This document shows positions 50,280 through 58,320 of a DNA stretch of 64,000 nt, piece after piece; within the stretch, counting starts at the first letter, position 1, and every line of letters begins with the position of its first letter. Origin of the DNA: CALINB01 sp938045325. Lineage in GTDB: Bacteria; Pseudomonadota; Alphaproteobacteria; Rhodospirillales; CALINB01. The position numbers were made by a program, and so were the translations under genes. The notes beneath the pieces were generated by a model. That model was not told where the DNA came from and ran no database searches. It saw nothing but the letters and a program-made list of their open reading frames with translations. The stretch lies in contig JAYNQW010000001.1 in the NCBI GenBank assembly GCA_038114465.1, positions 124,001-188,000 on the forward strand, written 5' to 3'.

Positions 50280-51356
50280 ATGCAGCCGAAAAAACGCATG
50301 TCTCGGTTTGCTTCCGTCATAAGCGGTTTACTGGCCGGGTTTCTCTTTGCCGGTGGTTTTTTTGCGGCCGGCGCAATACCCGCACAAGCACAGGCGGCAG
50401 AATCGGCGGTTATCATCATGTACCACCGGTTTGGTGAAAAATCATTTTCCTCGACAAATATCACCCTGGAACAATTAGAAGAACACATCAAAATTTTAAC
50501 TTCCGGGGCTTATACTGTTTTACCGCTTCCCGATATTATTAAGAAAATCAAAGACGGCACGCCTTTACCGGCACGCACCGTCGGCATCACCATCGATGAT
50601 GCTTACCAATCGACATTCACCGAAGCCTGGCCGAGACTCAAAAAAGCGAAGCTTCCATTTACCGTATTTGTCTCGACAGACCATCTCGATCGAAAGCTCA
50701 AGAACATGATGAGCTGGGATCAAATTCGCACGCTTGTTAAAAACGGCGTGACCATTGGTCACCACACGGCATCCCACCTGCACATGGCCGATCACTCACA
50801 AGAGAAGAACAAGCACGACATCAAAACGGCCAGCAAACGGTTTCAAGAAGAGCTGGGCTTTGTGCCGAAGATTTTTGCCTTCCCCTATGGCGAGGCGTCT
50901 CGAACGGTCATCGATGTTGTCCGTCATGCCGGTTTTCAAGTCGCATTCGGACAACACTCCGGCGCATTTAATCGTGCCAGTCCGCAATATTATTTGCCGC
51001 GTTTTGCCATGAACGAAAAATACGGCAGCCCGGCACGGTTTAAGACCGCGGTGAATGCCCTTGCGTTGCCGGTCGCCGAGATTACGCCGGAAGACCCGCT
51101 GATTGTCCCTGCGGATAATCCCCCGGCCATCGGATTTACGGTGACAAAGGACGTGAAGAATTTAAAGCTCCTGGCCTGTTATGCCTCACACGCCGGACGC
51201 GCCAAAACGCTTCAATTGGGGGCGAACCGAATCGAGGTACGAATTGATCAGCCGTTTCCCACGGGGCGGACGCGGATAAATTGTACGCTTCCCGCAGGCG
51301 GCGGCCGCTGGCACTGGTTCGGCTGGCAATATTACCGGCCAAAAAACGCACGCTGA
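50280..51356 (+). CDS. Exported polysaccharide deacetylase (NodB-homology) protein
   Basis: A secreted carbohydrate-esterase-4 type protein. A signal peptide (FASVISGLLAGFLFAGGFFAAGA) ends near AQA. The NodB domain has the aspartate motif TIDDAYQST and the metal-binding HxxxH in GHHTASHLHM, then FAFPYGEAS. The C-terminal third (from about residue 240) is an unassigned beta-rich domain ending in RWHWFGWQYY. I favour the ATG at 50280 because AGG lies 5 bases upstream; 50244 is an earlier in-frame ATG. The substrate could be peptidoglycan or an exopolysaccharide. Confidence 0.85.
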   Translation: MQPKKRMSRFASVISGLLAGFLFAGGFFAAGAIPAQAQAAESAVIIMYHRFGEKSFSSTNITLEQLEEHIKILTSGAYTVLPLPDIIKKIKDGTPLPARTVGITIDDAYQSTFTEAWPRLKKAKLPFTVFVSTDHLDRKLKNMMSWDQIRTLVKNGVTIGHHTASHLHMADHSQEKNKHDIKTASKRFQEELGFVPKIFAFPYGEASRTVIDVVRHAGFQVAFGQHSGAFNRASPQYYLPRFAMNEKYGSPARFKTAVNALALPVAEITPEDPLIVPADNPPAIGFTVTKDVKNLKLLACYASHAGRAKTLQLGANRIEVRIDQPFPTGRTRINCTLPAGGGRWHWFGWQYYRPKNAR

Positions 51357-51371
51357 TTGAATGGATGCCGC

Positions 51372-52403
51372 TTAGGCGGCGGGCTCGTCTTCGGGGATAG
51401 GCTTGTCGCGCAGCCGGGCATCGTCGAGGCCCCGCAGCTTGTTCCCCTCGATGATTGAACGCAGGCTTAACACATAGGCCCAGCCACGCTCAGAGTAGCG
51501 TTTTAATTTGGTCGCCAACACAAGGCCGTCGAGAGGGGCCCCCACCCGGCGCAACGTAAACCGGGAAGCGCGAAATTCGCGATACGCCCGGTGCGTATTA
51601 AGGTTGTGCATGTACGCTTTTACCGATGCAGTCAGGTTAGCGAACGTTTTAATACCGTGAGTCTCGCCTTCATCACGGTCTTTCGGCTCCAAAACATTTT
51701 GAGAAGAAAACGTCCATTGCCCGAATATTGCATTCCCCTCACGAACAAAGCGGGAGCTTCCCCAACCGCTTTCTTCAGCCGCTTGCGCCAATGCCAAGGA
51801 TGGCGGCACAATATCAACACGCTTGAGCAACGCATTCACATCGTCCCGCTTGACCTTATATCGTTCCGACATGACGACAAGCCAAAGCCGGTCCACAGCG
51901 GTAATCGGCTGGCCCGTGGACTTGCGGTACCGGATTTTCCAAAGCCGGCGGCGATCGGCGCGGATTTCCTCATTCACTTTTAAAATCAGCGGCAGAACCG
52001 TCTTAAAAAAGATTGCTTTGCGCTTTTGAACTTCACGAACGGCACCAATGTCACGGGGCAGCTTTGCCAACGCAACCCGGGGCACCCGGGCATCCTCTTC
52101 AACAACGGCTTTAAAATCATAATTCATCTGCCGATAGGCTTTCCAAAGCGTTTGCGCGCTCGGAATATGCCCGGCCTTACCGTCACCGATGCTATTCAAT
52201 AAACTTTCAGCAGGCCTCATTTGCGGACCAGCGGCCGTAACCATATTCATGGCCTGTTCCGGCGCGGCTGTTTGATTGAGAGGCGGATTCATAACGTTCA
52301 CGCCAACCAGCGCGGCAATCAAACAACCTATGACCCCTAAAGCACCGTGTTCAAATTTCATAACCGTACGGATGGCCTTCAGATAATATAAAGACACGAG
52401 CAT
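51372..52403 (-). CDS. Bax-like glucosaminidase-family protein
   Basis: A 343-residue protein with an N-terminal membrane segment (about residues 19-37) and a C-terminal glucosaminidase domain. The domain carries SLALAQAAEESGWGSSRFV with the catalytic glutamate, then NAIFGQWTF and the segment TFANLTASVKAYMHNLNTH. This pattern matches E. coli Bax, which is distantly related to peptidoglycan hydrolases. The middle region (95-190) is mostly helical. AAGG precedes the ATG. Its role in this organism is not known. Confidence 0.83.
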   Translation of the reverse strand: MLVSLYYLKAIRTVMKFEHGALGVIGCLIAALVGVNVMNPPLNQTAAPEQAMNMVTAAGPQMRPAESLLNSIGDGKAGHIPSAQTLWKAYRQMNYDFKAVVEEDARVPRVALAKLPRDIGAVREVQKRKAIFFKTVLPLILKVNEEIRADRRRLWKIRYRKSTGQPITAVDRLWLVVMSERYKVKRDDVNALLKRVDIVPPSLALAQAAEESGWGSSRFVREGNAIFGQWTFSSQNVLEPKDRDEGETHGIKTFANLTASVKAYMHNLNTHRAYREFRASRFTLRRVGAPLDGLVLATKLKRYSERGWAYVLSLRSIIEGNKLRGLDDARLRDKPIPEDEPAA

Positions 52404-52743
52404 TTAACCGCCTTGCCCGTGCCGGGAAAAATTTTAAAACGATTCTCCATCGTCGTAGCGCACGTCTTTTCCGCTTTCCTCAACGTACGAAACTTCGATT
52501 TGATTCTCTTCTATCTAATCGATTCGCGTTCCATCGACCAGCCGATTTTATTCCTGCGTTTTTTTAAAACTGGCGGAACTCCGTCACCCACTGGGATGGA
52601 ATGCCTGAGCAACGATTCAATTTCCTGTGACGATGTCATGAACAAGTCAGGTCGACAAATTTTAAAAGCGCCGACCTGATGTAACAATGTTCACATATAG
52701 GACGTTATCGGCGATTTACAAGGTACGCTCTTAAGGCGTAACG
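52404..52743. other. Non-coding gap between trpS and the Bax-like gene
   Basis: No gene is supported in this 340-base stretch; an open plus-strand frame at 52413-52679 has no family features. It contains an 8-bp inverted repeat (TCAGGTCG at 52647-52654, CGACCTGA at 52672-52679) without a T-run on either side, so it is more likely an operator or structural element than a terminator. Confidence 0.45.
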
Positions 52744-53742
52744 CTAAGGGATTAAGAAGCCAACGATTTTTTGTACTTCACGAATGACGGGCGCTGCCAA
52801 ATCATTCGCTTTTTCATTGCCGGTCTTCAAAATGCCGTCAACATAAGCCGGGTCGTTCATGAGGCGACGCATCTCTTCTTGGATCGGCGCCAGTTTCGCA
52901 ATGGCGAGATCGGCGAGATCTTTTTTGAAATCTGAAAATGTCGAACCGCCGAATTGGCCACAAACCTCTTCGAGCGATTGGTCAGCAAGAGCGGCATAGA
53001 TACCCATCAGGTTTGCCGCTTCCGGCCGTTCGGCACAGGCTTCGGCGGAGTCCGGCAAAGCTTCAGGGTCGGTTTTCGCTTTGCGAATTTTCAACGCGAT
53101 GTCATCGGCGGTATCGACCATATTGATCCGAGAATAATCCGATGCGTCAGACTTGCTCATTTTATTCGAACCATCCCGTAACGACATGACCCGGGTCGCC
53201 GGTCCGAAAATCAGTGGCTCAACAATCGGAAAGAAGTCGACCTTAAAATCGTTATTGAATTTTTGCGCGATATCACGCGTCAGCTCCAAATGCTGTTTTT
53301 GGTCCTCGCCGACCGGTACATGCGTTGCTTGGTACAATAAAATATCAGCCGCCATCAGATTGGGGTACGCAAACAAGCCGACGGATGCATTCTCGCGGTG
53401 CTTGCCGGCTTTTTCCTTGAACTGGGTCATCCGGTTCAACCAACCCATCCGGGCGACACAATTGAAAATCCAGGCCAATTCGGCATGGCCCGAAACCTGA
53501 CTTTGAATAAAGATCGTATTGTCGTTTGGGTTAAGCCCGGACGCCAACAAACCAGCTGTGACTTCCCGGGTGTTGGCCGTCAGCTCATCGGGCTCCTGCC
53601 AAACGGTAATAGCGTGCAAGTCGACAAGACAAAATAAACATTCATAATCGTCTTGCAGGTTAACCCAATTACGAATGGCGCCGAGGTAATTGCCAAGATG
53701 TAAATTCCCGGTCGGTTGAATGCCTGAAAAGATTCGATTCAT
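52744..53742 (-). CDS. trpS: Tryptophanyl-tRNA synthetase
   Basis: Class I aminoacyl-tRNA synthetase of 332 residues. The HIGH-type motif is HLGNY in GIQPTGNLHLGNYLGAI, and KMSKS is in NKMSKSDASDYS. The Trp-binding helix is in GDDQKQH-like GEDQKQHLELTRDIA. I start at the ATG at 53742 with GAGGAAT upstream; the longer open frame upstream is not conserved. murJ lies 70 bases upstream on the same strand, a common neighbour. Confidence 0.96.
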   Translation of the reverse strand: MNRIFSGIQPTGNLHLGNYLGAIRNWVNLQDDYECLFCLVDLHAITVWQEPDELTANTREVTAGLLASGLNPNDNTIFIQSQVSGHAELAWIFNCVARMGWLNRMTQFKEKAGKHRENASVGLFAYPNLMAADILLYQATHVPVGEDQKQHLELTRDIAQKFNNDFKVDFFPIVEPLIFGPATRVMSLRDGSNKMSKSDASDYSRINMVDTADDIALKIRKAKTDPEALPDSAEACAERPEAANLMGIYAALADQSLEEVCGQFGGSTFSDFKKDLADLAIAKLAPIQEEMRRLMNDPAYVDGILKTGNEKANDLAAPVIREVQKIVGFLIP

Positions 53743-53812
53743 ATTTGATTCCTCGCCGGTCCATCGCCGGCCGTTTTGCTGCCGGGCGTTATCGCCTCTC
53801 ATCAACAGGCGG

Positions 53813-55372
53813 TCAAGAGTGTCGCTCTCCGCCGCGGGAGAGCAGCCCCTTGATATCGGATGGCCGGGCAGCCCCGGTCACGGCGGCCAAAACGGCAAAA
53901 ACCAAGCCGCCGCCCACAACCAGCGCCAGCAGCCCCGTAATCCGCGTAAGCTCGCTACCCAGCACCGGTATATCCAGCGCCATCAGGCCGCCCCATAACG
54001 CGCCGCCCATGCCAAATACGGTAACAACGGTGCGCAAAAAGCGGCTTTTAAAACGGGCATCGAGCGTTAAATGGCCGCGCCGTGACAGGACCCATGCCAT
54101 CAACCCGGCATTGACCCAAGATGAAATCGCGGTCGCCATGGCAATGCCCACATGCAGGAACGGGCCCATCAAAATCAGATTGAGAATTAAATTAAGAACC
54201 ATGCAGCCCGATGCAATGATGACCGGGGTCTTGGTATCTTCACGGGCGAAAAATCCGGGTGCCAGTGCCTTGATCAAAACATATGCCGGCAGTCCATAGG
54301 CATAAGCTTCCAAGGCTGCCGCTGTTGCCTGAATTTCCGCCGCACCAAACGCACCCCGGCCGAACAAAACAGCGATGGCCGGACCGGCGATGATGATCAG
54401 CGCCATAGCCGCGGGTAGCGTCAGCAATAAAGAGAATTCAAGTGATCTATTTTGACTGTTCATGGCCGCCGCCGCTTCGCCCGCATGCAATTGGCGCGAC
54501 AACAACGGCAACAATGCGGTACCGACGGCGACACCGATAATACCCAAGGGCAGTTGCGTGACCCGGTCGGCAAAAAACAAAAAGGAAATCGAGCCGGCCG
54601 GTAACAACGAGGCGATGATCATATCGATAACGAGATTGATTTGGTAAATACCCGCGCCGACGGCGACCGGCAGAATACGCCGGATCAAACGGCGCACCCC
54701 CGGGGTCAGACGGGGCCGTTGTACCCTGAGCGGCATGCCGGCCCGCCAACAAAAAACGGCCATCCAAAGCAGTTGGATGACACCGGCGCTGAAAACACCC
54801 CAGGCCAGGGCATGCGCCGGTGACGGCATCACGGGGGCCAGCGCCGTGATCGCGCCGATTAAACAAAGATTGAGTAATATCGGCGTTGCCGCGGCGGCGG
54901 CAAACCGGCCGAGGGAATTTAAAACGCCGGCCATCAACGAAACGATGGAAATGAATAAAAGATAGGGAAATGTGATGCGCGTCAGGTGGACCGTCAGATC
55001 AAACTTTTCCGGTGTCGCTAAAAAACCCGGCGCAAAAGCCTGCATAATCCACGGCATGCCGATCTCAAAAATCACAACCAATACCAACAGCACGCCTAAT
55101 AAGACACTCAATGCCTGGTTGGCAAAATCCCGCGCGGCGGCCTTGCCCTCGCCTTCAATGTAGCCTGCATAAATCGGCACAAACGCAGCGGCAAACGCAC
55201 CTTCGGCAAACAACCGGCGAAATAAATTCGGTAGCTTAAAGGCCACGAAAAACGCGTCGGCTAACAAGCCCGCGCCCAGTATTGCCGCAATCAAAATATC
55301 GCGGACGAAACCAAAGACACGGCTGATCATGGTAAGGCCGCCGACCGTTGCAATGGAACGCAATAACGCCAT
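53813..55372 (-). CDS. murJ: Lipid II flippase MurJ
   Basis: MOP-superfamily membrane protein that flips lipid II across the inner membrane. About 14 hydrophobic segments are visible over 519 residues. Typical parts are SRVFGFVRDILIAAILG at the N-terminus, FVAFKLPNLFRRLFAEGAFAAAFVP, and GFFAREDTKTPV in the middle. It lies between glnD and trpS, a conserved position in alphaproteobacteria. Confidence 0.95.
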   Translation of the reverse strand: MALLRSIATVGGLTMISRVFGFVRDILIAAILGAGLLADAFFVAFKLPNLFRRLFAEGAFAAAFVPIYAGYIEGEGKAAARDFANQALSVLLGVLLVLVVIFEIGMPWIMQAFAPGFLATPEKFDLTVHLTRITFPYLLFISIVSLMAGVLNSLGRFAAAAATPILLNLCLIGAITALAPVMPSPAHALAWGVFSAGVIQLLWMAVFCWRAGMPLRVQRPRLTPGVRRLIRRILPVAVGAGIYQINLVIDMIIASLLPAGSISFLFFADRVTQLPLGIIGVAVGTALLPLLSRQLHAGEAAAAMNSQNRSLEFSLLLTLPAAMALIIIAGPAIAVLFGRGAFGAAEIQATAAALEAYAYGLPAYVLIKALAPGFFAREDTKTPVIIASGCMVLNLILNLILMGPFLHVGIAMATAISSWVNAGLMAWVLSRRGHLTLDARFKSRFLRTVVTVFGMGGALWGGLMALDIPVLGSELTRITGLLALVVGGGLVFAVLAAVTGAARPSDIKGLLSRGGERHS

Positions 55373-55418
55373 GAATACCTAGCCGCTGATCATCATAAGG
55401 AAGAAATTACCTGATGCG

Positions 55419-58196
55419 CTATTCGGCCGCCGCCGCGTCTTGAGCAGTCTTTTCGCTTACCGATGCCGAATCGATAGCCGCCAACACGCTATCACGAATT
55501 TGCCGAATTTTGCTGTCCTGAGTCACTTTCATGCCAAAGACGTCTTTGACATAAAACACATCGACGACACCTTCGCCGAACGTCGAAATGTGAGCAGAGG
55601 CAATCTGTAGCCCAAGTTCCGTGAGGGCCGCCGTCACATCGTGCAACAAACCGATACGGTCACGGCCGTTGATTTCAATCACGGTATAGGTTGCGCTTGC
55701 TTTGTTATCGATAAAGACCTGAGGCGGCACCTTGAAAACACGTGTCCGGCTCGGCATGGCGCGTTTTCGCGTGCCCTCAAGTTCACGCCGCGGATTAACC
55801 TGGCCATACAGTACGTCTTCGATCCGTTGCCAGAGCTTATTGAGGCTTTGCTTGTTCGTCACCGGGCCGCCGTTGGCGTCCTGCACCAAAAACGTATCGA
55901 GCGCCATCCCGTTTGTCAGCGTAATGATTTTCGCATCCACAATTGATGCGCTGGCAAGAGAAATGGCCCCCGCAATTTTGGCAAACAATCCTGGATGGTC
56001 GGCGGTGTAAATCACGAACTCCGTGGCGTCCCGCTCAGGCTGCACGCGGGTTTCAATATGCAGGTTCAGCCCTTTCGATTCGGCGGTCTTAATAATATGC
56101 GCATGATGCCAATGGGTTTCCGTGTCGAACGACAACCAATAATGCGGATACCCGCGAGCCAGATGCTCTTCGATTTCCGCCTCGGTCCAATTCGTCAACC
56201 GTTCGCGCAAGGCATGTTTAGCGCTTTCAACGCGGCTCGAGCGTAATTCGGCATCGGCGCCGCCGGTCATCACCTCCAAAGCCCGCTGGTAAAGTTCACG
56301 CAACAACCCCGCTTTCCAGGCATTCCAAACGTTGGGGCCAACCGCGCGAATATCGACGACGGTCAACACCAGCAGTAAGCGCAAGCGTTCAGGCGACTGC
56401 ACGAGGGCAACAAAGTCAGTAACGGTTTTCGGGTCGTCCAGATCACGCTTAAAGGCCGTGTTACTCATCGCCAGATGATGCAGGACAAGCCAGGATACGG
56501 TTTCTGTATCCCATTCGCTCAGACCAAAACGAGGGCCAAGCTTCAGGGCTATCTTGGCGCCGATCTCCGAATGATCGCCGCCCCGGCCCTTGGCGATATC
56601 GTGCAGCAATACCGATACGAACAAGGCATCACGCGATTGCACTTCATGGATGACTTCGCTGGATAAGGGGTGTTCGTCAATCAGCTCTCCGCTTTCAATT
56701 TGGTGCAAGATGCCAATGGCGCGAATGGTGTGTTCATCGACCGTATACACATGATACATGTCGTATTGCATTTGCGCGACAACCCGGCCGAAATCCGTTA
56801 AGAATCGGCCGAACACACCGGCCTCGTTAAGACGGCGTAGCGCCAGCGCCGAGCCTTTTTTAGCCGTCAGCATGTCCATGAACAGCCGATTGGCCTCTTC
56901 ATCGTTCCGAACCGCTTTTTTGATGCAACCGAGGTTTTGCGTAACCAGGCGTAACGCATGGGGGTGAATATCCACGCCCTGCTTCATGGCAATATGGAAC
57001 AGCTTTAATAAATTCACCGGATTTTTCGAAAAGACATTTTCGTCTTTGACGGTCAATCGGTCACCGTCGATGGAAAAACCGGGCTCGTTAAATTTGCGGA
57101 ATGAGAACGACGGCATGCGGAACCGGCTTTTCTTTTGCTGGTCCTCAAGAACCGCACACAAAATCCGCGTTAAATCGCCGATGTCCTTGGCGACTAAAAA
57201 GTAATGCTTCATGAAGCGCTCGACACCCTTCATGCCGGCGTGATCGGTGTACCCCATGCGCTCGCCGATTGCCGTCTGTACATCAAAGCCGAGACGGTCT
57301 TCCGGCCTGCCGGTGAGGTAGTGTAAATGACAACGAACCGTCCACAAAAAATTTTGCGCTTTGGAAAACAATCGGGCGTCTTCTTTAGTAAAAATACTTT
57401 TTTCAACGAGATCCGGCACACTGTCGACTTGATAAATATATTTGGCAATCCAAATCAACGAATGCAGGTCGCGCAAACCGCCTTTGCCTTCTTTAATGTT
57501 GGGCTCAAGCACATAACGCGTATCGCCCATCCGGTCATGACGCTCATCGCGTTCGGCCAACTTGGCCTCGACAAAATCGTTACCGCCGGCGGCGACAATA
57601 TTTTTTTGAAATCGCGCTGAAAAATGATCGAATAAATCTTTGTCGCCCCAAAGCCAGCGCGCCTCCAGCAATGACGTGCATATCGTCATGTCGTCCTTTG
57701 CAAGCCGGATCGCATCGTCGACGGAGCGCGTCGCATGGCCAACCTTCAATCCCAAATCCCACAACAGATACAGCATAAACTCGACGACCTGTTCGGTGTG
57801 GGGTGTTTGCTTGTAAGGCGTGATAAACATCAGATCGATGTCCGAGTACGGTGCAAGATCACCTCGGCCATAACCGCCGGTCGCGGCAATCGCGATCTGT
57901 TCGCCTTTTGTCGGATTGGCGACGGGGTAAACATACTTCACGGTGAAGTCGTGCAAGGTCCTGATCAGCTGATCGATCAGAAATGTGTGCGCGGCGACCG
58001 CTTCGGCGCCCTTAATGTTGCCGGATTCAAAACGGTTTTTGATTTCCGCCCAGCCCTGGCTCAGAGCGTCTTTAAAAATTTTCAAAACATCGGCGCGGGT
58101 TTTATCAGAATACCCCGACCACCCGGCCAACTTGTCGAGCTTGCCGGTCAGAGCCTGGCGACTAATGATGTCGCGCTGTTTGCGGAGTCGAGCCAT
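55419..58196 (-). CDS. glnD: Bifunctional uridylyltransferase/uridylyl-removing enzyme GlnD
   Basis: Nitrogen-status sensor that uridylylates and deuridylylates PII. The nucleotidyltransferase has GGYGRGDLAPYSDIDLMF, the HD domain LLHDIAKGRGGDHSEIG, and two C-terminal ACT domains sense glutamine (DHPGLFAKIAGAISLAS and RIGLLHDVTAALTELGL). The start MARLRKQ at 58196 is chosen because AAGGA sits 6 bases before it; two codons earlier is another ATG. At 925 residues it is normal. Confidence 0.96.
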   Translation of the reverse strand: MARLRKQRDIISRQALTGKLDKLAGWSGYSDKTRADVLKIFKDALSQGWAEIKNRFESGNIKGAEAVAAHTFLIDQLIRTLHDFTVKYVYPVANPTKGEQIAIAATGGYGRGDLAPYSDIDLMFITPYKQTPHTEQVVEFMLYLLWDLGLKVGHATRSVDDAIRLAKDDMTICTSLLEARWLWGDKDLFDHFSARFQKNIVAAGGNDFVEAKLAERDERHDRMGDTRYVLEPNIKEGKGGLRDLHSLIWIAKYIYQVDSVPDLVEKSIFTKEDARLFSKAQNFLWTVRCHLHYLTGRPEDRLGFDVQTAIGERMGYTDHAGMKGVERFMKHYFLVAKDIGDLTRILCAVLEDQQKKSRFRMPSFSFRKFNEPGFSIDGDRLTVKDENVFSKNPVNLLKLFHIAMKQGVDIHPHALRLVTQNLGCIKKAVRNDEEANRLFMDMLTAKKGSALALRRLNEAGVFGRFLTDFGRVVAQMQYDMYHVYTVDEHTIRAIGILHQIESGELIDEHPLSSEVIHEVQSRDALFVSVLLHDIAKGRGGDHSEIGAKIALKLGPRFGLSEWDTETVSWLVLHHLAMSNTAFKRDLDDPKTVTDFVALVQSPERLRLLLVLTVVDIRAVGPNVWNAWKAGLLRELYQRALEVMTGGADAELRSSRVESAKHALRERLTNWTEAEIEEHLARGYPHYWLSFDTETHWHHAHIIKTAESKGLNLHIETRVQPERDATEFVIYTADHPGLFAKIAGAISLASASIVDAKIITLTNGMALDTFLVQDANGGPVTNKQSLNKLWQRIEDVLYGQVNPRRELEGTRKRAMPSRTRVFKVPPQVFIDNKASATYTVIEINGRDRIGLLHDVTAALTELGLQIASAHISTFGEGVVDVFYVKDVFGMKVTQDSKIRQIRDSVLAAIDSASVSEKTAQDAAAAE

Positions 58197-58320
58197 GGAC
58201 ATTCCTTAACCGATCCGGGCGGGCATTATTAGCTTTTAATATATAGAGTCAGGAACCGCTGTTGCGCCGCATTCGGTTCTAAGCCGACTATAGCAGATAT
58301 AACCTTTTATTTTCAAAAGG

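Noticed and set aside
52413..52679. 88-codon plus-strand frame between trpS and the Bax-like gene
   Set aside because: Composition is not protein-like, with no ribosome site, and it would be a lone gene against flanking minus-strand genes.
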